From Fomitopsis serialis (taxonomy: Eukaryota; Basidiomycota; Agaricomycetes; Polyporales; Fomitopsidaceae): a stretch of 64,000 bases of DNA. The translations under genes and the position numbers were made by a program. The stretch covers positions 124,001-188,000 of the forward strand of contig NW_025954963.1 of NCBI RefSeq assembly GCF_022376445.1. The letters are read 5' to 3'. The notes under the pieces are model-generated. The model was given only the letters and a program-made list of their open reading frames with translations. It was not told the origin of the DNA and searched no databases. Below are positions 46,589-57,247 of this stretch, piece by piece (position 1 is the stretch's first letter; every line of letters begins with the position of its first letter).

Positions 46589-47908
46589 GAAACGACGTTG
46601 TCCAGTTAAACGAGCAGGGCATACATGCCGCCGCACGATTTGTACGTGTCTGTCGAATTCGACCTCTGCGCCGTACTAAAACGATCTGCCACCAGATTCA
46701 CAATCGTCTCCAGACAGAGTCGTACACCCCCGTACCTGGCGTACACATCCACTCCACCTCCTCCCTCCTGAACCCTACTCGCCGCCGACCCCTCACTCGC
46801 GCCTGCCTCGACTGGATATTCGTTATATCCTCGCTCAACTTCAGTTTCTGGTCCGAGCTAGAGGGGTCCCCGATCGGTACGGCGTGGAATGGCGGACCGC
46901 GTGGGGGAGTAAGGAGAGGAAGGTGCATACGGGATACTGGGCGTTAGTCGCTGCTATGGACAGAGGTGCGTTGCACGCTGTGTTCGGGTTCCGCGTTGTA
47001 GCTGAAACATATTTTCAGCTATTGAAGAGGGCATCCCTATAACTGACCCGGAGTTCTACTCGTCAAGTACGGAGTGCCCGGACGAAGTGATCGAGCATGT
47101 CTTCCGACCGGCTGCACAATGCAGCGAGACGATTCCCCTCCTCAAAGAGCGAATTAATATTCTGCGCGAAAATGGGCATATCTTGTGCAAGGTACGTACC
47201 TGCTCTTGAGTGTGTGGAAGCCCATGCTCAACCCACCATTGCCAACAGCATTATGGCGGCTCCTTCCAGGGTTTCTGCGACGCCTTTTTACGGAAATATA
47301 ACAGCAAGGGCACGAGTCTGCAGCTCGTCCAATTGGTAGTCGACACATTCCCCTCCTTTCGAGATGAGGCGGTCCTTGAGGGACAAAAGGGTACGTGACT
47401 CGTGCGAAACTCACGCGCACACGCTGAATGTTCGTGCAGTCTGCTTCTGGAAACGTCCCCAGATCCTCGTCGCGGAGACTTGGGCGGCATTCTTCCCGGA
47501 ACATGGCTCACCACATCCGTTGTTCCCCGCCGACGCCGCCATCAGCCAATTGACGATGTTTGCCGACTACCGCGTCCCGCAAATACTCCACCACCTACGC
47601 ATCCTAGACTACCCTCCGGCCCTTGTGAAAAACTCCGTAATCATGAACATTTCCCTCCCGCGTGTAAGGACGAGATCAGCATCCGTGCCGCGAGCATTGT
47701 GGCCGTGGAGAGAGTCCGACAGGACATTCTGCGTCTCCAAGCGCCATCGAATGGGAGAGCGGGGACAGATGGTGAAGTGAGCAATGTGTTGATAGACTTC
47801 TACCTATGGGACTTGGCGAAGAGGATTGAGGGCGGCGAGGATGTCGTCAAAGATATAGATACAAACGATCCCCTACCCATACACCGGACGAGGAGTATTT
47901 GGTATTGA
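46589..47908 (+). CDS. QNG1: Queuosine 5'-phosphate N-glycosylase / queuosine salvage protein (DUF2419)
   Basis: Releases queuine from queuosine 5'-monophosphate so that eukaryotes, which cannot make the base, can reuse it for tRNA modification at G34. The exons read NDVVQLNEQGIHAAARF, then PLTRACLDWIFVISSLNFSF and WSELEGSP, the typical N-terminal block. GYWALVAAMDRAIEEGIPIT and ILCKHYGGSFQGFCDAFLRK follow, then FPSFRDEAVLEGQKVCFWKR, ILVAETWAAFF and the signature LTMFADYRVPQILHHLRIL. IRAASIVAVERVRQDI and FYLWDLAKRIE come after and the protein ends RTRSIWY at 47908. Introns of about 50-75 nt separate the exons. The 5' end is incomplete here: the first exon must lie left of 46588. Family identification is strong from the FADYRVPQ region and overall order. 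Close to and on the same strand as the AMPK beta gene, with no evident functional link. Confidence 0.88.
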
Positions 47909-48192
47909 ATCGTTGATAATGTCATTACGAATATATGCTCCATAGTACATTCGTAGTATATGTAATAGTTCGTTATAGAAGGATTGCAGGCTTCAAATAT
48001 GGTTCCCGACCTATGATTGCGCCGATGTCAGAACCCGCCCGACTCGTGCAGAATACGTTATGTATGCCAATACACGTAGTCCCTCGTGTGATCTCCATAC
48101 CATAGTCACTCGCGGCTCGGAACACTGCACTCATATCTTTAGTCTCCGTACATTGCCAACGCAGGATCCTAACTCACCTGTGATGTAGTTGA

Positions 48193-49930
48193 TTATACAG
48201 CAAGAGGACCCCTGGATCCTGAAGCCAGGGAGACAGAAGTCGCCTCGGGCTTAGAGCCAGTCGAGTCTAGTCCAGCATGGCTATCCGACAACTCGTAGGT
48301 TTCGCTATCGGGTTCGAACCACTCCAAGGTGTTGTCCCTCTCCGTATATTGGGTGGAGCTGCCTGCCACGGCGGAGCCGAAATTGCCCAGTGCACTCGTG
48401 AAGCGAATGTCGGACACGTGAGAAGTCTGTGCTGTCGTGCTGTCGTTTGGATTAAGGGCGGTCTTCCGTAGATTGAGGAAAAGTGGGAGAGAAGGATGAT
48501 TGAGAATCTGTCGGTGGCATGACTGTGAACAAGTGCGACAGAGCAGTCGGATACGAAGGAGACATACACGTTTGAAAACACCGTCATGTTGTTGTACACC
48601 TGGTCAACGGTCAAGTACACGCTGCTTGTCCATTGTCGCGAAACTCACGTTCGTTAGCCACAACGTGGCGTTGAGGGTGTTGAGATAAAGAGCACACTGG
48701 GGAAGTGTCAATGCGTTGCATGTCGACTGCAATCGCTAAGCTGCCCACCCAAAGTAGATGCTCCCTACGGCGAGATTGCAAGTTAGTACTGCATGACTCG
48801 AAGGAGGGAACAGGTCGAGTGCACGCACCATCTCTAAGAAGTAGCGACGTGAGAGACACCTTGAGATTCGTGGACCAACCAACTCTGGCTACGCGATACG
48901 TGACTCGCCATGTAGCGAGCAAGACAAGCGCATCTGCAGCAGTGTTGCAAGCTCGTGTTGCAATTTGAACTGTGCGAGCCGCCGTCAGCTACTACGGTCA
49001 ACCGGGAACAGGGAGCATCTTACGCCTGTAGCAGTATAGATGAGCACCAGGCAGCAGAACTGAGCAATACACACTAACTTATTCGCGAGTCCTCATCGCT
49101 CAATGCAATGACACAACCGACAGGAGGCGGCGCCGCTGTCCGGTACTGTGAATGAAAAGTCATGATGAGAGCGAGAAATTCAGCCGGCTTGGGAGAGACT
49201 CACTGTGAACAAGCAATGCACGACGTCTGTCGCAGGGCCTAAGAGGGAGAGCACCAAGATGACTGCAGGTACACGCCAGTTCCGGCCATTGATTGCGTAT
49301 ACACGCAGTGCGGCGACCACTAGATGTCGGAACAGGTCAAGACAATACGAATGCCAAGCATAAGCACTCACATCCGAACGTAATATACAGTGCCGCTGAT
49401 ACGGCGACATAGCTAACGTAGATTGAATATCCCCTGTAGTGGTGAATATAATGATCAACGATCATCTACCGATCACCATCATGGATCATACTACTAACAC
49501 CTGGCACATGTTCAGGAACAGATCTGCAAGTTGAGGTGGGACTTACTTCGCAGGGTCCAGCATAGAAGGAAAGCAAAGTTCCCAGGAGCAAGTACGAGAA
49601 GGAAAAGAAGTGCATGCACCCGAACAGGGCAGTGACCAATGTTTTTCTGCGCATCCATACGACGTCGACCTCCTGGTTGAAGTTAACGATGCGATCATAC
49701 ACATATAGGGCTATGGCAATTAATCCCCGGTGGTCAGCGAGTGCAACGAGCAGCGAGATCTATTGATATCGCTCACCAAGGGTCGCCGTGACGCAGCAGT
49801 TGGTCGCGAAACTGAGCCGGAGCCAAGGTGTCAATGAACATCAGCTGCCTTGACTGCATGAGTGATCTCGACATACGTACGTAGCCTTCAGGGATGCAAT
49901 CACCTGCTGGGATTGCTCACTTGCGGACAT
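48193..49930 (-). CDS. DUF6533-type seven-helix membrane protein, copy A
   Basis: Basidiomycete membrane family of unknown function, often in tandem arrays. The start MSASEQSQQVIASLKAT is at 49930. It splices through GTACGT...CTCAG to FATNCCVTATLALYVYDRIV, then NFNQEVDVVWMRRKTLVTAL, LFGCMHFFSFSYLLLGTLLS and FYAGPCE; the YDxxxxFxxEVDxVW pattern is the family signature. Later membrane exons read YVSYVAVSAALYITFG and VVAALRVYAINGRNWRVPAV, then ILVLSLLGPATDVVHCLF. The C-terminal exon is cytoplasmic and Ser/Glu-rich, from SDIRFTSALGNFGSAVAGSS to a stop at 48193. The introns match those of copy B at 51.2-52.8 kb, so the two arose by tandem duplication. Frame is intact as far as I followed it. Confidence 0.78.
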
Positions 49931-51155
49931 ATCTTGGCAGGAGTGCAGGGCTTCATGGACGCAGTCAGCAACTCGAGGATCGCAGCGTTCCTTTTAGCTC
50001 GGAGGAGAGCATTTGCGACGTGCGTGCTATCGACGTTTCCCTGTCACAGCGGACAACGTGTTGATAGCTGTGTTCGCCCCATGATCGAGCCCATTCACAG
50101 CCTTGGGCGGAGTGGCCCAGATACTTCCTCTGGTTCGGATTTGCAATCAACCCTTTATCGTGAATCATATGGTGAGGCTCGGAAGCTAATGCCCTGCTGG
50201 GAAGTGCAGTGCAGCCGGCAGTCATGATGCAGCATTACACTGTTCAAAAATAGCCCACAAAAAGCCAGCGAGTGTGGTTCCCAGTTCAAGATGCCATCGC
50301 AGTCGAGGCGCACGCGGTGGCTGAGTCGACGAGGTGCGGATCCTCGAAGCAATCGCGCTCGGTACCATTATATCGTTACGTTTACCGTCTCCGAACCATG
50401 TGCATGAGTACCTGCAGTGGCCCGCGTACTGACTCGCGCGATCGAGAAACACAGACCTTGGGGCTTGGTTGTAGCTATTGATTACGTGGTGCACAGCAGC
50501 ACACGTGCGCCCGGTGGCATTCATCATCAGTTACCAGAGATAATGGAAATACTCGAACTGAACTCACCGTGAAGCTCGGAGCTTGGGCTCCATGTATTGG
50601 TACGTATACTACGTTTGCGGAATTCCCCTCGGTAGGTAAAGCGTTGTCGTTCTGTTAGGGTTCTTACGACTTGTCCATCCGTCCTCAGATCGTGTTTAGT
50701 ACGATCAGTGCTTTCGGAGACAATTCGATTATTGTCGCTGTGAGACTTGAACCACAAGTCGATCGGCCGGCCTGGTAAATAGAGAAGGACTTCAAATAGT
50801 CGGAAGGCGTCGACAACGAACGGCATGAATAAAACTCTTCAGTGCCCATGCTCCGCCTGTCTCCGAACTCGACACTGTCTGGTGCCACAATACAAGATAC
50901 CCACACATGCTTGGCAACATCACAAAAACTACAGTAGGATGGCATCAGTGTCTAGAAGAGACCTCAGCATCCTAGTTCAGACAATGGGGACCTATATGCA
51001 CTCACACACCAGCGCTCTAGATGGGACATCTGCACACGAGCCTCTACGATTGACTGGCACAGGCGACACTATCCTCCCACAACGTCTCGTGATGAGGATG
51101 CGAGAATATCGGAGTCCGCTGCTTGCGCCGAAGTAGTTGCAAAAACTCGGGTGTG
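49931..51155. other. Spacer between the two DUF6533 copies
   Basis: About 1.2 kb. A minus-strand frame at 50527-50826 (DAFRLFEVLLYLPGRPID) is weakly protein-like but matches neither copy. No clear third copy, repeat or RNA seen. Confidence 0.45.
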
Positions 51156-52781
51156 CTAATGGGATGCCTGGGCCCTCTCCTGGCCTAGAGGCTTCGTTTC
51201 ATCGTCTGCCCATTCTCTCGTCGTCTTCGTTCTCCTCTCCGTATGGACTGGGCTTCCTGCGACTACGGAGCCGAAGTCGCCAAGAGCGCCTGAGAAGCGA
51301 AGATCAGACATTTCAATGATGTCCATCAACTGGTCTCGGGATTGAGGGCGGTCTTTCGTAATTGAGGAAGAAGTTAGATAACAGAATGACCGAAAACCTG
51401 CCAAAGAGATCTGTGATGTGTCCACCACACAGGGACCAAAACGCACACGCCTGAAAACCGCAGGTTTTGATATACCTACTGGACAGTCAAGAGGGGGTTT
51501 GTTCACTTAACATGGCACTTACATCCACACCCACAAGAAACGTTGAGGATATTGAGGATCAGGAGCACGCTATGCACTGGTGAGCCCTTATTCGGTGTCA
51601 ATGCGGTAGTCTCACCCGAAGTAGAGGCTGCCTGAGAATTGATCCAAGGTAAGTAGGAGACGGCCATTAATCAGGTATCTACCATCTCTCAGAAAAGACC
51701 GTAAGGACGAGTTCACTTGCATGGAACGGTTAAGCTTGATGACTTTTAAGTGACTCGCCACGTTACAAGCAACACGAGCGCGTCCGCAAGGGCATTACAT
51801 GCCCGAGTGGCAACTTGCACTATGCATTCTCAGTCATCTGGCGCATACAAACGGGCAAACGAGCCTACGTCTGAAGCAACGGCAATGAGTACTCGATAAT
51901 CATATGTTAGTTTAGAAGACGGACTTATTGGTAAATCCGGATTGGTCAGTTTAATGGAACAGCCACAGGTGGCGGGAGTGGGATACGATACTGCCAGGAA
52001 GGGTTAGGTATCAGCCTGACGGCGATACTAGTTCTTACCGTTTGAACGCAGTGCACGATATCCGTAGCGGGTCCTAAATGGAAAGCAGCACGATGAGGAG
52101 AGGAATACGCCGTTCTCGACCATCGATGGCTAGTGCACGTAATGCCGTGATGACTGAATAGGTGTGTCCAGTGGTCAATGACATTGGCAGAGATAATGTG
52201 ATTGAACACTCACGTCCGAGGATAGCGTACCATGCTCCTCCAACAGCAACGTAGAAAATGTATATGGAGTATGCACTGGGTCAGTGTAGCGGTCAGTCAC
52301 TTTGTCCGGATGGTGAACCTAGTAGCGCAGCGAGTACAAACATCTTGTGTCCCATCAGATGGTGTCAACACTTGGCATGCGCGTGCATAACTTACTTCAC
52401 AGGGCCCCGAATACAACGCAAGTAGCGTTGCTATGAACATCGATGCGAAGGCGAATAGATGCATGCATGTATAGAGGACAATGACGTATGATTTTCTTCG
52501 CAGCCACACGACTTCGACCTCTTGACCAATGCTAGTGGTCCGATCATACACATATAGCGCTGTAAATAAGAACATTGAATATCTTTGACGCGACAACGGT
52601 GGCTTTTCGCATTGGAGGACCCACCGAGGCTCGCTATGGTGCAGCAATTCGTAGCGAATCTACAGCAGGCACAAGTCACCGAGTCGATGGCAAAAGTGAG
52701 TTCCATGATTGTGCGGCATATTGACACTCACGTATTCTGCAACGCTGCGATCTCCTCCTGCGTCACTTGGGTCGTGGCCAT
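51156..52781 (-). CDS. DUF6533-type membrane protein, copy B, with a one-base frame break
   Basis: Tandem paralogue of copy A with the same exon plan. The start MATTQVTQEEIAALQNT is at 52781, then FATNCCTIASLALYVYDRTT, IGQEVEVVWLRRKSYVIVL, YTCMHLFAFASMFIATLLAL and YSGPCE. Next come YIFYVAVGGAWYAILG and ITALRALAIDGRERRIPLLI, which should continue as in copy A with VLLSILGPATDIVHC. Instead the frame meets TAG, and GPATDIVHCVQT is in the neighbouring frame; one extra T at 52076-52078 (AAA on plus strand) would join them. A 66-nt in-phase intron ending at the same TTTAG is possible but would remove sequence conserved in copy A. The C-terminal exon (SDLRFSGALGDFGSVVAGSP) matches copy A. It is either a decayed copy or carries an assembly deletion. 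Confidence 0.65.
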
Positions 52782-53797
52782 ATCTGAGGGCACCTCAGAT
52801 GTAGGGTCGGGATGGGTAGTCCTGCGTGATATATAAGTCTCGCAATAAGGAACAACTGGCAACTTACATCCGGCTTCCATAGCACATTGAGCAGGTACCG
52901 CGTTGATCGTTACGTTGGTCAGCTGTACTGGCAATCTATCAGCTGAACCGATGATACGGTGTGCCGGAAGCACTCTGAACGTTACTAGTGTTTCATCCGT
53001 CGGGCCTGTTTTCACGACCCATCGTCTCGTCATGTTGTGAACAAAGACTTACGTCTTCGTACACGAGGAAAGCCAAAGCTAACAAACGTAGACAGCGCGC
53101 CATAACCTGTGACAGTGTCGAGTCGCACCTTGATATCCACTTCCGATACGACATCAGACTACGTGGATCGCGGATGGAAGCGTGCATGTCTGTGGAACAA
53201 CACGCTGGTGCGGGTGAGCTACATTGACAGATAGGGAGATACACCACCGAAAGCAGTCACCACATACCTGATGCTGTCAAGCTGCACTCAATACAGCATG
53301 ATCGTATATTCCTGAGAGCGGACATGGGTCGGTTTCGGTTGACAGATGGGCATCTTATGTGGACTGTGAATCGAACGAGGACGTTCATTCACAAGAACGC
53401 TGCGAACTGTACCGATTCGAAGCATAAATTAGAGTTCACATTGACAGCTCGAGGTGACATGGAATCCTGTTATATGCCTTTGAGCATGTGCAACGATCCT
53501 AGCCGTAAGGAAGCATATGTGACCACGTACCTCCGCAATCATAACGAAGCCAGCTCGATAGACTCCAATCTGCTGCTCCCACATGAAGGAAGCTGAAATT
53601 GGACAAACTGCTCCGAGTCGATGGATACCTTCCGGATCCTACGGAAATGTGGTCACCGATGCAGTATATGCTAATGGGCGGGTCAGTTTAACACCAGTGC
53701 ATCGGGGCTTGACGGCCATCGCATGGCAACATAGCGATACATTGGCGGCACGGAAAACAGCAACAAAATGGCTAATGGTCATCGGACGCCTCGCCCG
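52782..53797. other. Intergenic between copy B and eIF3i
   Basis: About 1.0 kb: 5' flank of DUF6533 copy B and 3' flank of eIF3i. A plus-strand frame at 53324-53596 is open but shows no domain. Nothing recognised. Confidence 0.5.
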
Positions 53798-55178
53798 TTA
53801 CTCTTCTATCTCCAAGTCGCCATACGGTTTCGCGCGGAAGTAACTTTCGTCGAAATGATGCACACGAACGAATCCATCCTCTCCGCCAGAGGCATAACAA
53901 TCACCCTTCGGGGAGACAGCAATGCTAACAAAACATCAGCATCCGTTGAGGCATCCATTCGCGGCAAATGGCACTGCAAGACGTACGTGTTGACGGGCCC
54001 GAAGTGACCCTTGACGCGGCCAACCTCCTCCTCGAAGACCTTGTGCCAGAACCGTGTTTCGAATTTACCCTGCCGTAGTGATGTGGTCGTCACGCTCATG
54101 GCGTCTTGTCCACCACCCAGTAGGACGTAAGGCTTTCCCCGTGCAATTGCTGCGCTGTTCAAAGGAGTTTCAGTTGTGTATGTCTTGAGGACGGTAAGAG
54201 TCTTCGTCTCATGCAACTAAAGAAGATGACCGTTAGTCAGAATGCAGGGGACTGGCGTGGTGGATCATACACGAGCAGTCTTGTCCTTGCTACTGGTGAC
54301 GAAATAGGACCGATCTGGGCTCAAATGAAGGTCTGTCACGACATCCATGTGCGCGCGTTCGTTGTTGAGCACTTCCTCTCCGGTCTTCGCATCGAACAAC
54401 GCGACCTTGCCCGACTCGTGTCCCATGAGGATGAGATTGGGCACGTGGGCAAATGCGCAAAGAGTCGCCTTCGAGCCAATGGGGTTGAAGAACGACCATG
54501 GTTCCTTCGATTCTGTAGGGCAGACGAGGACCAGTGAGATTGGAGGGCTTAGCTATTTCTCAGAGTTGCGACCAATAAGAGACATACGATTGGTCCCGTC
54601 TCCCTCCCTGTCAATGTTGAATACCCGTACGGCGCACTGGTGACCCATCCGTTGCTCCGTGATGCAGACAACTTGCGCATCATCCTCACTCCAGGCAACA
54701 CGCTTCACTGCAGTAGGGAACTCCCATGTATATAGGCATTTGCCCGTCTCGACAGACCACAGGCGGAGGGTGTTGTCTGCGGACCCAGTGACCAAGAAGC
54801 GAGATTGTGCTGTATATCATGGGTAAAGGGGGATTTCGACCTCAGTCAACATCTTGAAGCCCGGTGAAGAGTGAGAAAGCGCACAGTCGACGTCGACCGT
54901 CCAGACCGTCCCGTTATGCCCATCGTACGTCCCGAGCCGCTCTCCATTGTGCGTGAACCAGACGTTGATGATGTGGTCTTTTGAGCAGGAGAAGAGGAGG
55001 TCACCCTCTTTGTTGAACTTGATTTGGGTCAATGACCGCTCGTGTCCTGAGATGAAGCAACCGATTTGTATCATGCAACTTTCTGCTATTACAACAGAGA
55101 CAAACCTTGCAGAAGGATTGGTCTCTGCAAATGCTGTAAGTGACATATCTTACTCGTCCATGAATGCATGCTCACCAT
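53798..55178 (-). CDS. TIF34: Translation initiation factor eIF3 subunit i (Tif34)
   Basis: WD40 propeller subunit of eIF3 that helps recruit mRNA and the ternary complex to the 40S ribosome. The protein reads [97 protein letters not shown] and [19 protein letters not shown]. It continues [20 protein letters not shown] and [15 protein letters not shown], then [28 protein letters not shown] and [20 protein letters not shown], ending [11 protein letters not shown] with TAA at 53798-53800. All family landmarks are present. The 5' structure is odd: the ATG (55178-55176) is directly followed by a GTGAGC intron (55175-55125). A 19-nt exon (55124-55106) encodes RPILLQ, and then a 59-nt intron (55105-55047) follows. 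Divergent from the BTB gene. Confidence 0.93.
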
Positions 55179-55505
55179 TTTTGTACGGGTGCGAGGGAGG
55201 AATATAAGTAGAGATGCACGCAGAGGAAAGAATGCAGACTGAACGATTGGGCATTCAAGGCTTGAGAATGAGACAGCCACCGGCAACGGCCGGAGGATTG
55301 ATTCACCTTCCCGAAAGAGTCGGACGCGCGATAGGATCTGGCGTCTAAGGTGCCGCCCGGCCCCGAAGCCGTTTGATCAGAGAGCGCACCGTCTCTTCAG
55401 ACCAGCACACCGTTTGTGCGGGTCGCGGGCTCAAGCTCGCCTTCGTCTGCCCCCCCTCGCCTCCTTCGTCGCTGCTGCCATCGAATTCTTGCGCAGACGC
55501 AGCAC
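55179..55505. promoter_or_regulatory. Shared upstream region between eIF3i and the BTB gene
   Basis: The two start codons are 327 bases apart and face away from each other. The right part (55440-55500) is pyrimidine-rich. No specific site identified. Confidence 0.5.
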
Positions 55506-57041
55506 ATGGCCGACTTGGACGGCGCTGCGCCGGTCATACCTCCAACAGCGCTCGCACTGCAAAGCCTAGGCACTTCAACGAACACGAACGCAACCCCGGA
55601 ACCCGAGCCTCCTCGCAAGCGCAAGAGGACCGAAGAACAAGCCTCCGACGGCTCAAAGATGACTGGTGATCCTTCTCAAGCGAACGATCGCACCGGCAAG
55701 ATGGATAAGAATGAAACGCGTGTTGTACCTATGCACGACGAGAAATATTACGATGAGAGTGCGGATTGTGTAATCAGAGTAGAGGACTCTCTCTTCAGGG
55801 TGAGTTCATCATTAATAGCCGAGGCTAAATGTGTCCAGCTCGGCTGAGACTTCCGTTTTTTCTGATACAGGTGCACCGTTTCTTGCTTGCCCGTGATTCT
55901 TCGGTATTCCAGGACATGTTTAGTTTGCCTACGGGAGAAGCAAACGAGGACGCTGCGCAAGAAGGCTTCAGTGATGACGAGCCGATACACCTCTTTGGCG
56001 AAACCGCGGAAGCCTTTCGAATATTCTTATCTGTGCTCTATGCGCTGTAAGTTGCGCGATACCTATCATGCAGACAAGTCCCTCTGACACTCTTTTTAGG
56101 CCAGAAGAGCTACATGCATACAGGACTGCATGTTCAGACATATCTCGTCTGTTGACCATCGCTTCTCTTACAAACAAGTATCACTTCCTGAGCACCGCCT
56201 GGTGGGCGTCTCTGCTCTCTACAGCGTCACATCGGGTGAATTCGGCCCACCTACGCATCTCATGGGCGATCTCACACGAGCTTCCACCGCTGCCCTCACA
56301 CGGATACTGGAGGTTGCCATGCGCTGCGGACACAGACGATTGATCGACTTCGTCGTCGAATCCTGGTCGAACAGGATACTGAGCAAGGAGCTCGCTCCCC
56401 GCGCGGCGATGCGCTTGGCTGATAGGTGGGACCTTGACGGCCTGAGAGGAGTCGCCTACTACGTCCAGCTCATGGAGATGGGAAAGGATTTCGAAGGGCG
56501 AATCCGCATGGGTACCAACTCAGCGTCTACGCAGACTCAAGAGTGCAGCCCCACACCCGCAATCGTGCCTGCGAGACAGGACTCTGACGGTGCGGCAGTT
56601 GTGCCCGCACCTACAGCAGACGCAATCCTTCCCTCGGAACCGCCAGGCGAAGACGAGACCGCACCACTGACCTCCACTCAACTTAAGCGCCTCCTTTCCG
56701 GATTCTACGCCTTGGTCACCCTCTGGGACCACCTTCGCCTGAACCCGCCCGCTTTCCCTCGCCCGGATGGCTGCACGTATCATATGCACGGTTGTGTCGC
56801 GACGTTCCGTACCGTGTGGTGCGAAGCTGCGCGGAGCGAAAAGACGGCGCGATACGGGAGCGCAGACGTTGTCGGGCGGCTCCGTAGCGTGGAGGACCAG
56901 CTCCGTGCAAGCACCGACATGGCTTGTGCTCTCAGCCCCGGCTGTAAGCGCGAGGCGCTAGCTGCCGTAAGGAAGTGCGTGAAGGAGGTGCAGGAGGGCC
57001 TATCGGCCCGCTTTGTGGACCTGACAGTCACCGGCGATTGA
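55506..57041 (+). CDS. BTB/POZ-domain protein with a possible one-base frame break
   Basis: A family expanded in Agaricomycetes; BTB domains mediate dimerisation or cullin-3 binding. The start MADLDGAAPVIPPTAL at 55506 follows a pyrimidine-rich leader. A basic patch (PRKRKRTEEQ) suggests nuclear localisation. The BTB part runs DESADCVIRVEDSLFR, intron, VHRFLLARDSSVFQDMFSLP, IHLFGETAEAFRIFLSVLYAL, intron, PEELHAYRTACSDISRLLTI and ASLTNKYHF. The frame then changes. The rest (RASTAALTRILEVAMRCGHR, LADRWDLDGLRGVAYYVQLM, a Pro/Glu-rich linker, and a Cys/His-containing end to VDLTVTGD at 57041) is in another frame. One extra base near 56204-56208 gives STAWWAVSALYSV, the expected pattern. A 47-nt in-phase intron (56178-56224) also works but would delete the conserved KYHF segment. 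Confidence 0.75.
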
Positions 57042-57247
57042 GCTGGCAGGAGAAGATTGGAGGCAGTCTTGGGCCCCACGATCTGGAACTACCATGGCCG
57101 ATATACTCCCATGCAGGGTGCTTCTGTGCATTCTCGCCGCCCGTTAAAACACTGTTGTGTGTGTCACGGACATGTAAATAGTGATCACGTGTTGTACTCG
57201 TAGGGGTTGAGCATGTACGTCCATTTGTTCCTGTTGTATTGTATCTA

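Noticed and set aside
48308..48320. GGTTCGAACC, like a tRNA B-box
   Set aside because: Lies inside the C-terminal coding exon of DUF6533 copy A and has no cloverleaf context.
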